NCBI GenBank assembly: GCA_029225085.1
Contig: JAQXVU010000021.1
Coordinates: 1 to 59,185 of the forward strand
Origin: Eggerthellales bacterium
GTDB taxonomy: Bacteria; Actinomycetota; Coriobacteriia; Coriobacteriales; Eggerthellaceae
Direction of reading: 5' to 3'
Length of the DNA stretch: 59,185 nt
Within the stretch, counting starts at the first letter, position 1; each line of letters opens with the position of its first letter. The position numbers and the translations under genes are program-made. This document shows, in pieces, positions 27,558-36,039 of this stretch. The notes below the pieces were generated by a model. The model searched no databases, had not been told where the DNA came from, and saw only the letters and a list, made by a program, of their open reading frames with translations.

Positions 27558-27737
27558 CTACTGAATCTCCAGAACCTCACGGCCGTTGTAGTAACCGCAA
27601 TTGCCGCATACGCGATGAGGAAGCTTAACCTCGCCGCACTGTGGGCAAACGGAACGAGATGGAGCGTTCAGCTTCATATTTGCGCTCTTGCGAGAGTTGG
27701 TACGAGCGCGACCAGTTTTCCTTTTAGGTACTGCCAT
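27558..27737 (-). CDS. rpmF: 50S ribosomal protein L32
   Basis: The 59-residue protein begins MAVPKRKTGRARTNSRKS and carries a zinc ribbon, CPQC followed by CGNCG, so it is the zinc-binding (C+) form of L32. Tyr-Tyr-Asn-Gly-Arg follows the second cysteine pair, as in the family. Its ATG at 27737 has AAGGAG about 6 bases upstream. It lies between the DUF177 gene and plsX, the standard order. Confidence 0.95.
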   Translation of the reverse strand: MAVPKRKTGRARTNSRKSANMKLNAPSRSVCPQCGEVKLPHRVCGNCGYYNGREVLEIQ

Positions 27738-27850
27738 GATTATTCTCCTTCACAACGAGCCCTCGCTCGTTTCTTCTCAAACACAAGGAAGGACTTTACC
27801 AAAGTAATCCGTGTTATGCAAGGGCTTTCTGAGCAATATGGGTGACGAGC

Positions 27851-28405
27851 CTAGTCGTCGAGCTGCAGATCCTTCAGGACCGCAAAGGGGTTCTTCGAGA
27901 ACGCCGCCTCCTCATCGGGATCGGCAACGCAGTCGCAAGGACCCTCGTTCAGATTAGCACCGCAGGTTGGGCAAAGACCTGCGCAATCGTCCTTGCACAG
28001 GGGGACCAGCGGGGCATCGAGACACAGAGCCGCCCTGATGAGAGGCTCCATGTCGAGAATCTTCTCGTCCTCAGCCAAAACCACGTACTCATCGACCTCG
28101 AAGCCCTCGAGCTCCTCCTCGGTAGGCTCCTGCAGGAAGGCATAGCCTTCGATATCACCTTCGAAGTCGAAGGTGATGGGCTCAAGGCAACGAGCGCACG
28201 CACAGGTTCCCTCGCCGGTAACGCGACCCAGCACCGCCAGCGACTCGCCGGTATTGCTGATGGTGGCCTGCCAGGAAACGGGCTCGGGGAACTCGTACAC
28301 ATCGGCTCCCAGAGAAAGGGAGCCCACGACAAAGGAGCCCTCGAACTGAGCGCTCGAAGCAATCTCGAACAGGGAGTCGGGTATGACGATGGAAGTATCC
28401 GACAC
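27851..28405 (-). CDS. DUF177 (YceD) family protein
   Basis: The 184-residue protein has the YceD core with a CARCLEP motif near residue 70. A C-terminal cysteine cluster (CKDDCAGLCPTCG, then CDC) probably binds zinc. DUF177 proteins are encoded directly before rpmF in most bacteria and are linked to 23S rRNA metabolism. The start GTG 28405 overlaps the upstream gene's stop as TAGTG. Confidence 0.88.
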   Translation of the reverse strand: MSDTSIVIPDSLFEIASSAQFEGSFVVGSLSLGADVYEFPEPVSWQATISNTGESLAVLGRVTGEGTCACARCLEPITFDFEGDIEGYAFLQEPTEEELEGFEVDEYVVLAEDEKILDMEPLIRAALCLDAPLVPLCKDDCAGLCPTCGANLNEGPCDCVADPDEEAAFSKNPFAVLKDLQLDD

Positions 28406-28881
28406 TAGCGGACACCACCGGACAGGGAGTTAGCGTTCAGACGGTCGCGGCAACGACGAACGTTGCTCAGCAGAGTGTCGAGGCTCTGCTCTACGTGGCC
28501 GAACACCTCGTCAGCGTAATCCTCGGCGCCGGCGCGGGTCTCACGCTCGAGCTCGCGAACCTCAGCCATGATGGTGTCTGCCTGCTGCTGGGAGATACGG
28601 ACGATCTCCTGCTCGCTGGCGATGGTGAGAGCCTGGCTGCGAGCATCTTCGATCATGCGGTTGGCCTCAGCCTCGGCATCATCGAGAAGGCTCTGACGCT
28701 CACGGACGATCTGACGGGACTGAGAGAACTCACTTGGGAAGATCTCCTTGATCTCGTCGAGGATCTCGAAAGCCTGGTTCGCATCGACCAGGCGAAGATT
28801 CTTGTTGCTAAATGAGGGCTTTGCGTCCTCGATGAGAATAGTGAGCTCATCAATGAGGCCCATTACTCCAGTTTCATCCAT
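28405..28881 (-). CDS. DivIVA-like coiled-coil protein (SepIVA-like by position)
   Basis: The 158-residue protein starts MDETGVMGLIDELTILIEDAKP and is followed by a long, heptad-rich, Glu/Arg/Gln-rich coiled coil (about 25-140). No catalytic motif or membrane segment is present. In Mycobacterium tuberculosis the gene at the same place, next to DUF177 and rnc, encodes SepIVA, a DivIVA-domain septation protein. A role at the division site or pole is inferred from this shared position and the coiled-coil design. It could also be a generic F0-b-like coiled coil. It has its own promoter and a good AGGAGG site. Confidence 0.65.
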   Translation of the reverse strand: MDETGVMGLIDELTILIEDAKPSFSNKNLRLVDANQAFEILDEIKEIFPSEFSQSRQIVRERQSLLDDAEAEANRMIEDARSQALTIASEQEIVRISQQQADTIMAEVRELERETRAGAEDYADEVFGHVEQSLDTLLSNVRRCRDRLNANSLSGGVR

Positions 28882-28941
28882 GTCTTATCCTCCTGTGCTG
28901 CATTTTTAGTGCAAGTGTGCTTGAAGACAAATTAGCTCATA

Positions 28942-28970
28942 AAGATACTTAATTGTACCATGAGTGGCAA
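28942..28970 (-). promoter_or_regulatory. promoter of the DivIVA-like gene and downstream cluster
   Basis: TTGCCA (28965-28970) and TATCTT (28942-28947) on the minus strand are 17 bases apart. The start codon is about 60 bases downstream. Confidence 0.65.
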
Positions 28971-29050
28971 TGCGTAGTTATAAGGCTGGAAAAAACAGCC
29001 TCTAATCCACACTAATCGGTTATTGAGTAGCCAAACTGACCCGCCCTTGG

Positions 29051-29147
29051 CCTAGACGAGCCACAGACCCCTTCAAGTTCATCGGCCCAAGGATCCCGTA
29101 CGCACCGCCCGTTAAACCCTAGGCCAGCCCGTACCGCTCCTTCAGGG
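29051..29147. repeat. possible degenerate copy of the coaD 3' end
   Basis: The coaD end 29118-29146 resembles 29051-29077 (CCTAG at the stop position and CTTCA further in both; about 18 of 28 aligned bases with gaps). Taken alone this is weak. It is listed because the same arrangement is much clearer at other gene ends in the window. Confidence 0.35.
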
Positions 29148-29601
29148 CGCGCTCTGCGCAAGGGGGAACGAAGTCGGACACGTCACCGCCCATCGAGGCG
29201 ATCTCGCGCACGATAGAAGAGGACAGGTACATGTAGTCCGGAGGAGACATGATGAAGAAGGTCTCCATATCAGGGTGCAGCTTGTAGTTCAGAGCTGCCA
29301 TCTGAAACTCGTACTCGAAGTCAGTAACCGCTCGCAGACCCTTCACCACCGCATGGGCTCCCCTGCTCTCAGCGAAGTCTACCAGCAGACCTTCCAGAGG
29401 CTCTACCGTCACGTTGCTGACACCGGAAACGGCCTCTTTCACCAGGGCGACGCGTTCCTCGAGGGAGAACAGGGTGTTCTTCTTTTCGGAACGGCCCACT
29501 GCCACGATGATCTCGTCGAAGATATTCGCAGAACGGGTGATCACATCTAGATGGCCGAGGGTAATGGGGTCATAGGTTCCCGCCACCACTGCACGTCTCA
29601 T
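29119..29601 (-). CDS. coaD: pantetheine-phosphate adenylyltransferase
   Basis: CoaD adenylates 4'-phosphopantetheine in coenzyme A synthesis. The 160-residue protein begins RRAVVAGTYDPITLGHLDVI (HxGH nucleotidyltransferase motif) and ends with YLSSSIVREIASMGGDV, the ISSTxVR-like motif. Its ATG overlaps the rsmD stop by 4 bases (ATGA), so the pair is coupled. The last CoA enzyme, coaE, is also in the window at 56211. Confidence 0.96.
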   Translation of the reverse strand: MRRAVVAGTYDPITLGHLDVITRSANIFDEIIVAVGRSEKKNTLFSLEERVALVKEAVSGVSNVTVEPLEGLLVDFAESRGAHAVVKGLRAVTDFEYEFQMAALNYKLHPDMETFFIMSPPDYMYLSSSIVREIASMGGDVSDFVPPCAERALKERYGLA

Positions 29602-30176
29602 GAGAGGTCCTTTCTGAAGATGTCGAAGGCGATGTCGCCGTAGGTCTTAGTGACAGCAGACACAAGGCCGAGCTCCGCAAATGCGGGATGATCCGCCACG
29701 TCTAGGGACTTTCCGTGCTCGTAGTACACCAGAGCCTCGTCGGAAAGCATGCCCTTCGCAACAAGTGTACCAAGAAAATCGGCAATTACCTGGGGATCGG
29801 TGGCATAGGGCGGATCAAGAAGCACCAGGTCATAGCCACCGCCGAATACGGGAGGGTTCTTCAGCACGTCGGCCTTGCGCAGAGAGATGCGCCGCTTGGC
29901 CTGAGGAAACAGGTTAAGGTTCTCCTGTAGCACCCGCAGCGCCTTCTGGTTCTTCTCGTAGAAGGTGACGCGCTCAGCGCCCCTGCTCAGGCATTCCAAA
30001 CCCAAAGCGCCACTGCCTGCGAAGGCATCGAGAATGTTCAGCCCCTCGAAATCCCCCAGCTGGCTATAGAGAGTGCTCATCATGGCCTCACGCACCCTAT
30101 CGGTGGTAGGACGGGTGATCTCAGCCGGAGGAGCCTTCAGCACACGGCCCCTGAACTCCCCTGCGACGATTCTCAT
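29598..30176 (-). CDS. rsmD: 16S rRNA (guanine-966-N2)-methyltransferase
   Basis: The 192-residue methyltransferase has RIVAGEFRGRVLKAP at the N-terminus, the SAM-binding LDAFAGSGALGLECLSRGA and the catalytic DPPY in DLVLLDPPYATDP. It methylates G966 of 16S rRNA. It overlaps coaD and recG by 4 bases each, a tight recG-rsmD-coaD operon. Confidence 0.94.
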   Translation of the reverse strand: MRIVAGEFRGRVLKAPPAEITRPTTDRVREAMMSTLYSQLGDFEGLNILDAFAGSGALGLECLSRGAERVTFYEKNQKALRVLQENLNLFPQAKRRISLRKADVLKNPPVFGGGYDLVLLDPPYATDPQVIADFLGTLVAKGMLSDEALVYYEHGKSLDVADHPAFAELGLVSAVTKTYGDIAFDIFRKDLS

Positions 30177-32386
30177 GACGCTCCCCTCTCCTTTTCCTTG
30201 CCGCCGAATACGCGAGCAAGCTCAAATCCCAAAGGCTTGTTGCCCTCTCCCTGCAGAGAGGGATCCTTTGCCAGTATAGCGGCCGCATCCTTGTGCGCAG
30301 CCTCGATAAGGGCCTTATCCCTGGCCACGTTCACCATTTTCAAGGTGGAAGCACCGCTCTGCCTATTTCCCAGGATGTCTCCCTCATGGCGACAGGACAG
30401 GTCGAACTCGGAGAGCTCGAAGCCGTCATCGCAGGTTTCCATGGCGTGAAGACGCTTGATGGCCACCGGAACCCGCGTGCCGCTAAGCAGGTACACGCTG
30501 CCGGGCTTATCGCCACGGCCCACGCGACCACGAAGCTGATGCAGCTGGGACAAGCCGAAGCGATCGGCGTCTTCCACCACCATGACCGTGGCGTTGGGAA
30601 CGTCGACACCCACCTCGATGACCGTGGTGCACACCAGTACATCTATCTCGCCGGAACGGAACCGATCCATGACCGAGAGCTTCTCCTCGGAGGAGAGCTT
30701 GCCATGCAGGACCCCCACCTCGGCCCCTGGAAGCACCTTGGCGATGAACTCGCCGTGGCTCACCGCATCCTTCGCGGAGACGCCGGTGAAGTCTCCCTCG
30801 TCCTCGATGGTGACGAAGCCCCATTCAAGATGCTCCTCGTCGTGCTCGCCGGCAACCAGGGTGGCTCCCTGGTCCTTTTGCTGGGTCCCCTCGTCTTTTT
30901 GAGCCAGACCTACCAGAGGGCATACCACATAGGCCTGCTCGCCACGGGCAAGTGCTTGGCGAATGCCCTCATAGGCCACATCTGCCTGGTCCCTATCGCA
31001 AACCACCGTCTTGCGAGGAGGCGTGCCAAGGGGACGCTGGGAAATGTAGGACAGGGTCATCTGGCCAAACAGGGTGAGAGCCAACGATCGGGGAATAGGA
31101 GTAGCGGTCATGGAAAGCACGTCCGCACCCGGGCACTTCCCCGCCAGGGCTCGTCGCTGCTCGACGCCGAAGCGCTGCTGCTCATCGATGACCACGAAGG
31201 TGAGACGCGGCACCTGCACATCGGGCTCTAGAAGGGCATGGGTGCCGAAGACCACATCGAGCTCGCCAGAGGCAAGCCCCTCCAGGATCTCCTTGCGCTC
31301 GGCCGCAGTGGTCGACCCGGTAAGGGTGGCACAGCGGACTCCCGCAGCGTCTAGAGCTGGGCCCAGCTTCGCCTCGTACTGACGGGCCAGCACCTCGGTT
31401 GGCGCCATCATGAGAGCCTGACCACCTGAGTCCTTGGCAGCGCAAAGGCCGAAGCCGGCAACCACCGTCTTGCCGGTTCCCACATCGCCCAAAAGCATAT
31501 GAGAAGCCACCGAAGGCTCAGCCATGACGTTCAGCAGCTCCGAAACCGCCTGCAACTGGTCATCGCTGAGGGTGAAGGGCAAGGCACCGTAATAGGATCC
31601 CAAAGCCGGGCCATCCACCTTATGGGCAACAGGCGAAACCCCTTGCAGCTCATCTGCCCGCTGGCGCATGAGATGCAGCTGCAGCAAAAGGACCTCTTCA
31701 TAGGCAAGGCGTCGACGGGCTTCATGCTGCTCAGCCATAGAGGAAGGAAAATGGATGGCCTCAAGGGCCGAGCCTCGAGACATGAGGCGATAGCGCTGCC
31801 GAAGGGGCAACGGAAGAAAATCTTCCACACCGCGCACAAGACCCAGCGCCTTCTGCACCAAGGAGCGTATAGCAGCAGCGGAGAGCTTCTCCGTGGCACC
31901 GTGGATGGGAACCACCTTGCCCCGGGGACCGCCCTCCCCCACCGGCTCGATGAAGGGATTGGTCATGCGCTTCATACCGTAATTGAACTGTACCTCTCCG
32001 GAAACGGCCACGTACATGCCGCGGGAGAGCTTGTCCATGAGCCAAGGCTGCCTGAAGCAGGTGACGATAAGGGTGCCCGTGTCGTCGATCAGGGTGATTT
32101 CCACCAGATTCAAGCGAGGCTTGGGGGTCTTCAGAGTGAGCTCGTAGATGGTGCCCGCCACCGTGCACTGCTGCCCGATAGAGGCAGAGGAGATAGATTC
32201 CACCGAAGACAAGTCGAGATACCTGCGGGGAAAATGGGTGAGCAGGTCGCGCACGGTGCGAATGCCCAGCTTGCCCAAGATGCGAGCGCGGTTATCGCTA
32301 ATGCCGGGAACGGCAGTGACAGGTTGGTCTAAGCAAAGCGTCGCCATCGAACGATCGACAGCGACGCTTTGAGAAGTTGATGTCAT
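30173..32386 (-). CDS. recG: ATP-dependent DNA helicase RecG, with an internal insertion
   Basis: RecG regresses stalled forks and migrates branched DNA. The 737-residue protein has an N-terminal helix-hairpin-helix-like and wedge region, Walker A GDVGTGKTVVA, the VVIDEQQRFG box and the C-terminal QLRGRVGRG motif. Compared with the usual size of about 680-700 it is long. Around residues 500-550 an acidic, Gln-rich insertion (QKDEGTQQKDQG onward) separates VVCPL from GVLHGKLS. No clear ribosome binding site precedes ATG 32386, so translation may be coupled to the DAK2 gene 9 bases upstream. Confidence 0.94.
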   Translation of the reverse strand: MTSTSQSVAVDRSMATLCLDQPVTAVPGISDNRARILGKLGIRTVRDLLTHFPRRYLDLSSVESISSASIGQQCTVAGTIYELTLKTPKPRLNLVEITLIDDTGTLIVTCFRQPWLMDKLSRGMYVAVSGEVQFNYGMKRMTNPFIEPVGEGGPRGKVVPIHGATEKLSAAAIRSLVQKALGLVRGVEDFLPLPLRQRYRLMSRGSALEAIHFPSSMAEQHEARRRLAYEEVLLLQLHLMRQRADELQGVSPVAHKVDGPALGSYYGALPFTLSDDQLQAVSELLNVMAEPSVASHMLLGDVGTGKTVVAGFGLCAAKDSGGQALMMAPTEVLARQYEAKLGPALDAAGVRCATLTGSTTAAERKEILEGLASGELDVVFGTHALLEPDVQVPRLTFVVIDEQQRFGVEQRRALAGKCPGADVLSMTATPIPRSLALTLFGQMTLSYISQRPLGTPPRKTVVCDRDQADVAYEGIRQALARGEQAYVVCPLVGLAQKDEGTQQKDQGATLVAGEHDEEHLEWGFVTIEDEGDFTGVSAKDAVSHGEFIAKVLPGAEVGVLHGKLSSEEKLSVMDRFRSGEIDVLVCTTVIEVGVDVPNATVMVVEDADRFGLSQLHQLRGRVGRGDKPGSVYLLSGTRVPVAIKRLHAMETCDDGFELSEFDLSCRHEGDILGNRQSGASTLKMVNVARDKALIEAAHKDAAAILAKDPSLQGEGNKPLGFELARVFGGKEKERGAS

Positions 32387-32395
32387 GAGTACAGA

Positions 32396-34027
32396 CTACT
32401 CGACAGAGAACACCACAGGATACAGAGGCTGCTCGCCGCGCTGTGCGTCTACCTCGATGTCGGGATAGGCCTCCTCGATGCGCTCAGCAAGGGCTTCCAT
32501 CTCCTCGTCGGAGAAGTCCTCACCGGCAAGGAGGGTCATGGTATCAGCCATGTCGGTATCCATAGCCTCGAGAAGGGCCATGGTCACCTCAGCGATGTCG
32601 GAGCCGACGGCCTCGATAGAGCCATCAGCGATGCCGATGACGTCGCCGTCCTTGATGGGGTTGCCGTGAGCGTCCTTGGAATCCTTGATGGCGGTAGTGA
32701 CCTCGCCGGTCTGCACGTCCTCGAAAGACTCGGTCATGGCCTCGACGTTCTCCTCAAGGGAAGCCTCGCCGTTGAAGCCGAACATGGCGGAGAATCCCTG
32801 GGGCACGGTCTTGGTGGGAACCACGGCGCAAGGGATGTCAGAGAGCTCGACGCAGCTCTGAGCAGCCATGATGATGTTGGAATTGTTGGGCATGATGATG
32901 ACGGCATCAGCGTTGCACTGCTCGACAGCCTCCATCAGGTCCTTAGTGGAAGGATTCATGGTCTGACCGCCGCTGACCACCACGTCGACACCGAGGCTCT
33001 TCAGAATCTCAGCGTTACCGGAGCCAGGAGCTACGGACACAACGCCCATAGGCTTGCGCTCGATCTCCTGCTCGGCGGCAAGACCCTCGGTACGTGCCTG
33101 GCTCTGCAGCTGCATGTTGTGAATGAACACCTCGGAGATCTGGCCGCGCTCGAGGAAGTAGGCCAGAACCTTATCGGGGGTGTTGGAATGAACGTGCACC
33201 TTAAACTTGGGAGCTGCGCCAACGCAGAGCTCGCAATCGCCCATGGTGGCGAGGAAGTCGAGAGCCTCAGCGGGATCGAGAGTCTCAGAATCTACCAGGA
33301 ACTCGTTGCAGTAACGATAGGCAGAACCCTCCCAGTCGTTGATCTGCTCGATCTCGACCTTAGGAGCAGCGGTGCGGATAGAGCTGAACTCGTCTCCCAG
33401 AGGGTGCTCGAGACCCTGAATGGCAGCGGAGAAGGAATCGAGGAAGATGGCGAAGCCGAAGCCACCAGCGTCTACCACGTTGTTCTCGCGAAGAACGGGC
33501 AGGAACTCGGGGGTGCGCTCGACGGAGCGATAGGCCTCTTCAACGATGAAGGTCAGAGCCTCGTTGATGGGCATCTCCTGAGCGTAAGCCTCCTGCGCAG
33601 CGGTCACGGTGTCGCGAAGAACCGTGAGGATGGTTCCCTCTACAGGCTTGCGAACGGCGTTGAAGGCAACTTCCTGAGAACGGGCGAAGGCGCCGGCCAG
33701 GGACTCGGTGTCGAGAACGTCGTAATCAGCGAAGCCCTCGCACAGACCGCGGAGAATCTGGGAGGTAATGACGCCGGAGTTGCCGCGAGCGCCCATGAGG
33801 GCACCGGTGGTGATGGCCTTGCGGATAGCGGCGCTCGAGCTGCCGGCAGGAAGTGCTGCCAGGTTCTGGGCCACAGACTCCAGGGTCAGGGACATATTGG
33901 TTCCCGTATCGCCATCGGGCACGGGGAACACGTTCAGACGATTGATCTCGTCCTTGCGGGAACTCAGCGTTTTGCTGGCCGCAGCAATGGCATTGATGAT
34001 GTCATTGGAATGGTATGCAGTAGACAT
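32396..34027 (-). CDS. DAK2-domain fatty acid kinase (FakA/YloV family)
   Basis: The 543-residue protein has an N-terminal DAK2 kinase domain (NVFPVPDGDTGTNMSLTL, GARGNSGVITSQILRG), a middle segment and a C-terminal domain (MPNNSNIIMAAQ, GGQTMNPSTKDLM). FakA phosphorylates fatty acids presented by a FakB protein; no FakB is encoded here. The partner order asp23-fakA-recG matches the yloU-yloV-recG arrangement of Firmicutes. Confidence 0.88.
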   Translation of the reverse strand: MSTAYHSNDIINAIAAASKTLSSRKDEINRLNVFPVPDGDTGTNMSLTLESVAQNLAALPAGSSSAAIRKAITTGALMGARGNSGVITSQILRGLCEGFADYDVLDTESLAGAFARSQEVAFNAVRKPVEGTILTVLRDTVTAAQEAYAQEMPINEALTFIVEEAYRSVERTPEFLPVLRENNVVDAGGFGFAIFLDSFSAAIQGLEHPLGDEFSSIRTAAPKVEIEQINDWEGSAYRYCNEFLVDSETLDPAEALDFLATMGDCELCVGAAPKFKVHVHSNTPDKVLAYFLERGQISEVFIHNMQLQSQARTEGLAAEQEIERKPMGVVSVAPGSGNAEILKSLGVDVVVSGGQTMNPSTKDLMEAVEQCNADAVIIMPNNSNIIMAAQSCVELSDIPCAVVPTKTVPQGFSAMFGFNGEASLEENVEAMTESFEDVQTGEVTTAIKDSKDAHGNPIKDGDVIGIADGSIEAVGSDIAEVTMALLEAMDTDMADTMTLLAGEDFSDEEMEALAERIEEAYPDIEVDAQRGEQPLYPVVFSVE

Positions 34028-34069
34028 GTACGTAATGCTCCTACAGGATGATTGACATGGGTAATACAG

Positions 34070-34417
34070 TTAGTCGCGAACGCGAACGCCCTGAACATGA
34101 ATCTCTACGCCATCGAGAGCGACTCCCGCATAGTTGGTAAGTGCGAAAGTCACGGCATCAGAGAGGTTCTGAGAGATGGCGGAGATGTTGGTGCCATGCT
34201 CGATGATCACATACAGGTCGATATGGGCTCCGGCTTCAGTCTGAGAGACCTTCACGCCCCGGCGCAGACGAGAATTAGGAAGCAGCTTCGCAATGCCGTC
34301 AGTTACAGCAGGGGAAGACATACCCACGACGCCGTAGCATTCCAAAGCGGCATTGCCGGCGATGTCTGCCAAAACGTCATTTGCGATATGAAGATCGCCA
34401 GGAATCTTATCCAGCAT
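34070..34417 (-). CDS. Asp23/Gls24 family protein
   Basis: The 115-residue protein belongs to the Asp23/YloU family: IANDVLADIAGNAALECYGVVGM at the start, then VDLYVIIEHG-like IDLYVIIEHGTNI. Members are small cytoplasmic or envelope-associated proteins linked to cell-envelope stress; the molecular role is unknown. It is the first gene of the asp23-fakA-recG-rsmD-coaD series, 42 bases before fakA. Confidence 0.88.
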   Translation of the reverse strand: MLDKIPGDLHIANDVLADIAGNAALECYGVVGMSSPAVTDGIAKLLPNSRLRRGVKVSQTEAGAHIDLYVIIEHGTNISAISQNLSDAVTFALTNYAGVALDGVEIHVQGVRVRD

Positions 34418-34442
34418 GTTTCGTCCTTCCGTGGTATTCGTT

Positions 34443-34496
34443 CCGCCTTAGGCGGCAGTAATGCATTATTATAGCCCAAGGTTTCTACTTGCGTCA
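34443..34496 (-). promoter_or_regulatory. promoter of the asp23-fakA-recG operon
   Basis: TGACGC (34491-34496) and the consensus TATAAT (34468-34473) on the minus strand are 17 bases apart. A 5-bp GC hairpin (34443-34455) lies in the leader just downstream. Confidence 0.75.
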
Positions 34497-34525
34497 TTTG
34501 TTTACAGTTTTAACCAAATATGTAT

Positions 34526-34554
34526 TTGAAAGACCTGTAGGACTGTGATATATT
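34526..34554 (+). promoter_or_regulatory. promoter of rpmB
   Basis: TTGAAA (34526-34531) and TATATT (34549-34554) are 17 bases apart. The -10 box has an extended TGn element. The promoter diverges from the asp23 promoter, and the two are about 30 bases apart. Confidence 0.8.
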
Positions 34555-34620
34555 CAACGGGTTGCTTAAAGACAACGGTATCATGTCGTTGATATTTACA
34601 ATAGTTATGGAGTGATGGCA

Positions 34621-34809
34621 ATGTCAAAGGTTTGCGAAATTTGTGGTAAGGCACCAGCTGCTGGTCGTAGCGTAAGCCATTCGCATCGTGTTACTAACCG
34701 CACCTTCCGTCCTAACATTCAGAAGATTACCATCAAGGTAGACGGCAAGGTTAAGCGCGCGAATGTTTGCACTAAGTGCATGAAGGCTGGCAAGGTAGAG
34801 CGCGCATAA
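34621..34809 (+). CDS. rpmB: 50S ribosomal protein L28
   Basis: The 62-residue protein [20 protein letters not shown] has two Cys pairs (CEIC and CTKC), the zinc-binding form, and the [12 protein letters not shown] segment. I chose ATG 34621 because GGAG is 8 bases upstream; earlier in-frame GTG and ATG codons add three residues outside the family. It is one of few plus-strand genes and a single-gene unit with its own promoter and terminator. Confidence 0.96.
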   Translation: MSKVCEICGKAPAAGRSVSHSHRVTNRTFRPNIQKITIKVDGKVKRANVCTKCMKAGKVERA

Positions 34810-34833
34810 GCGTCACCAAACCATATGAACCTG

Positions 34834-34862
34834 AAAAAGACCGGGTAACCGGTCTTTTTTAT
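34834..34862 (+). terminator. terminator of rpmB
   Basis: A 7-bp GC-rich stem with a 4-base loop (34838-34844 with 34849-34855) is followed by a run of six T. Confidence 0.9.
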
Positions 34863-34914
34863 TGCCCGAAACCCCTGCCTTCCCAGGCGAAGACACAGCT
34901 TAGGGGCTTAAAGG

Positions 34915-34957
34915 GCAAACACACAAAGAGAGGCACCCGGAAAACCGAGTGCCTCTC
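34915..34957 (-). terminator. terminator of the smpB-35046 unit
   Basis: A 13-position stem with one mismatch (34928-34940 with 34945-34957, AAAA loop on the plus strand) is followed on the minus strand by TTTGTGTGTTT. It lies about 90 bases after the stop codon at 35046, beyond the repeats. Confidence 0.85.
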
Positions 34958-34983
34958 TCAACATGCAAAACCTATGCGCTACC

Positions 34984-35075
34984 CTACCGGCGGCGACGTC
35001 CGAAACGAACTGCCGTATCGACGGCCACGCCCGAAACGCACTGCTCTACCAGCGGCGACGCTTGAACTTTCCCGC
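34984..35075. repeat. three tandem 31-bp units containing the gene's stop codon
   Basis: Units start at 34984, 35015 and 35046, an exact 31-base period. The first two agree at 24 of 30 positions. The third, which is the real gene end, agrees with the first at 17 of the first 21 positions. The unit covers the last codons (Arg-Arg-Arg-Trp) and the stop of the gene at 35046. Confidence 0.85.
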
Positions 35076-35519
35076 CTTCGAAGCGCTGCGCAGATCATCG
35101 ACGATGGGGTTGTTCACCAAGGGGGAATCCTTGATGGTTCCCGTAATGTCCTCGATAGCATCCTTCAAATCCGTGAGCGTCTCCTTGCTTTCCACATAAA
35201 TCTCGCTCAATTCGGAGGCTGCTTTTTCGGCATCTTCCTTTAATTTGTCGGTATCGATGTTGAAATCCCCGTCACTTTCCTTTGCGGCAGAAGACTGAGA
35301 TGACTCTGCAGTCTGTCCCGCAGGCGACGCGGCACCAGAGCCCTCCCCCATCTTCAGGATCTCTACCTCGAGCAGATACACCTTGTCATCGATCCTGTCG
35401 AGCTTCTCGGCATAGCCGGTCAGATCGCCTTCGCAGGCATTCACCGCCTTCTCGAGGTCGGTAAGGCGCGCCTTCACCTGGCTAATCATAGAAAGCACGC
35501 TCTGTCGATTGTCCGCCAT
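35046..35519 (-). CDS. acidic coiled-coil protein of unknown function
   Basis: I do not recognise the family. The 157-residue protein has an N-terminal coiled coil (about 1-58, LSMISQVKARLTDLEKAVN) and a Ser/Ala/Gly-rich linker (60-80). A second acidic helical region follows (85-135) and the tail is very basic (KFKRRRW). No membrane segment is seen. It is 8 bases downstream of smpB and so probably cotranscribed. The basic tail after an acidic body suggests RNA or membrane-surface contact, but that is conjecture. Its 3' end is triplicated in the spacer. Confidence 0.6.
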   Translation of the reverse strand: MADNRQSVLSMISQVKARLTDLEKAVNACEGDLTGYAEKLDRIDDKVYLLEVEILKMGEGSGAASPAGQTAESSQSSAAKESDGDFNIDTDKLKEDAEKAASELSEIYVESKETLTDLKDAIEDITGTIKDSPLVNNPIVDDLRSASKAGKFKRRRW

Positions 35520-35527
35520 CGTTCCTC

Positions 35528-35995
35528 CTACCTATACCGAGACTTCATGGTGCGCTCGATGTCACGCTTCGCATCCTTTGCGGCGATAGACTGACGCTTG
35601 TCATATACCTTCTTGCCCTTGCATAGAGCAAGCTCCACCTTCACCAGGTTGTTCTTAGAGAAATACATCTTCAGGGGAATGAGGGTGAGACCCTGCTCCT
35701 TAATGCGCTGGCTGAAGCGGCGAATCTCGTTCTTATGCAGCAGCAGCCTACGGGACCTATCGGAGTCGTGGTTGAAGATATTGCCATGGGAATAGGGGGC
35801 GATGTGCAGGCCGTGAAGCCATACCTGTCCCTTCCTGATGAGGGCAAAGCAATCGGTGAGCTGGCAGTGGTTCTCGCGCAGAGAGCACACCTCGGTGCCC
35901 GTCAGCTCGATACCGGCCTCGATAGTCTCGAGGACTTCGTAATCATGAAAGGCCTTGCGGTTCTTCGCAATGACCTTCTCTTCGCGTAGAGCCAT
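35528..35995 (-). CDS. smpB: SsrA-binding protein SmpB
   Basis: SmpB brings tmRNA to stalled ribosomes. The 155-residue protein starts with KVIAKNRKAFHDYEV and contains GIELTGTEVCSLRE, the HGLHIAPYSHGN core and the KKVYDKRQSIAAKDAKRDI tail typical of the family. Its RNA partner is at 13484-13850. RNase R, which degrades the released non-stop mRNA, is the next gene upstream. Confidence 0.97.
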   Translation of the reverse strand: MALREEKVIAKNRKAFHDYEVLETIEAGIELTGTEVCSLRENHCQLTDCFALIRKGQVWLHGLHIAPYSHGNIFNHDSDRSRRLLLHKNEIRRFSQRIKEQGLTLIPLKMYFSKNNLVKVELALCKGKKVYDKRQSIAAKDAKRDIERTMKSRYR

Positions 35996-36039
35996 GTGAC
36001 CTCCTTAAATTCCATAAGTGACTATACCATTGCACAGAC

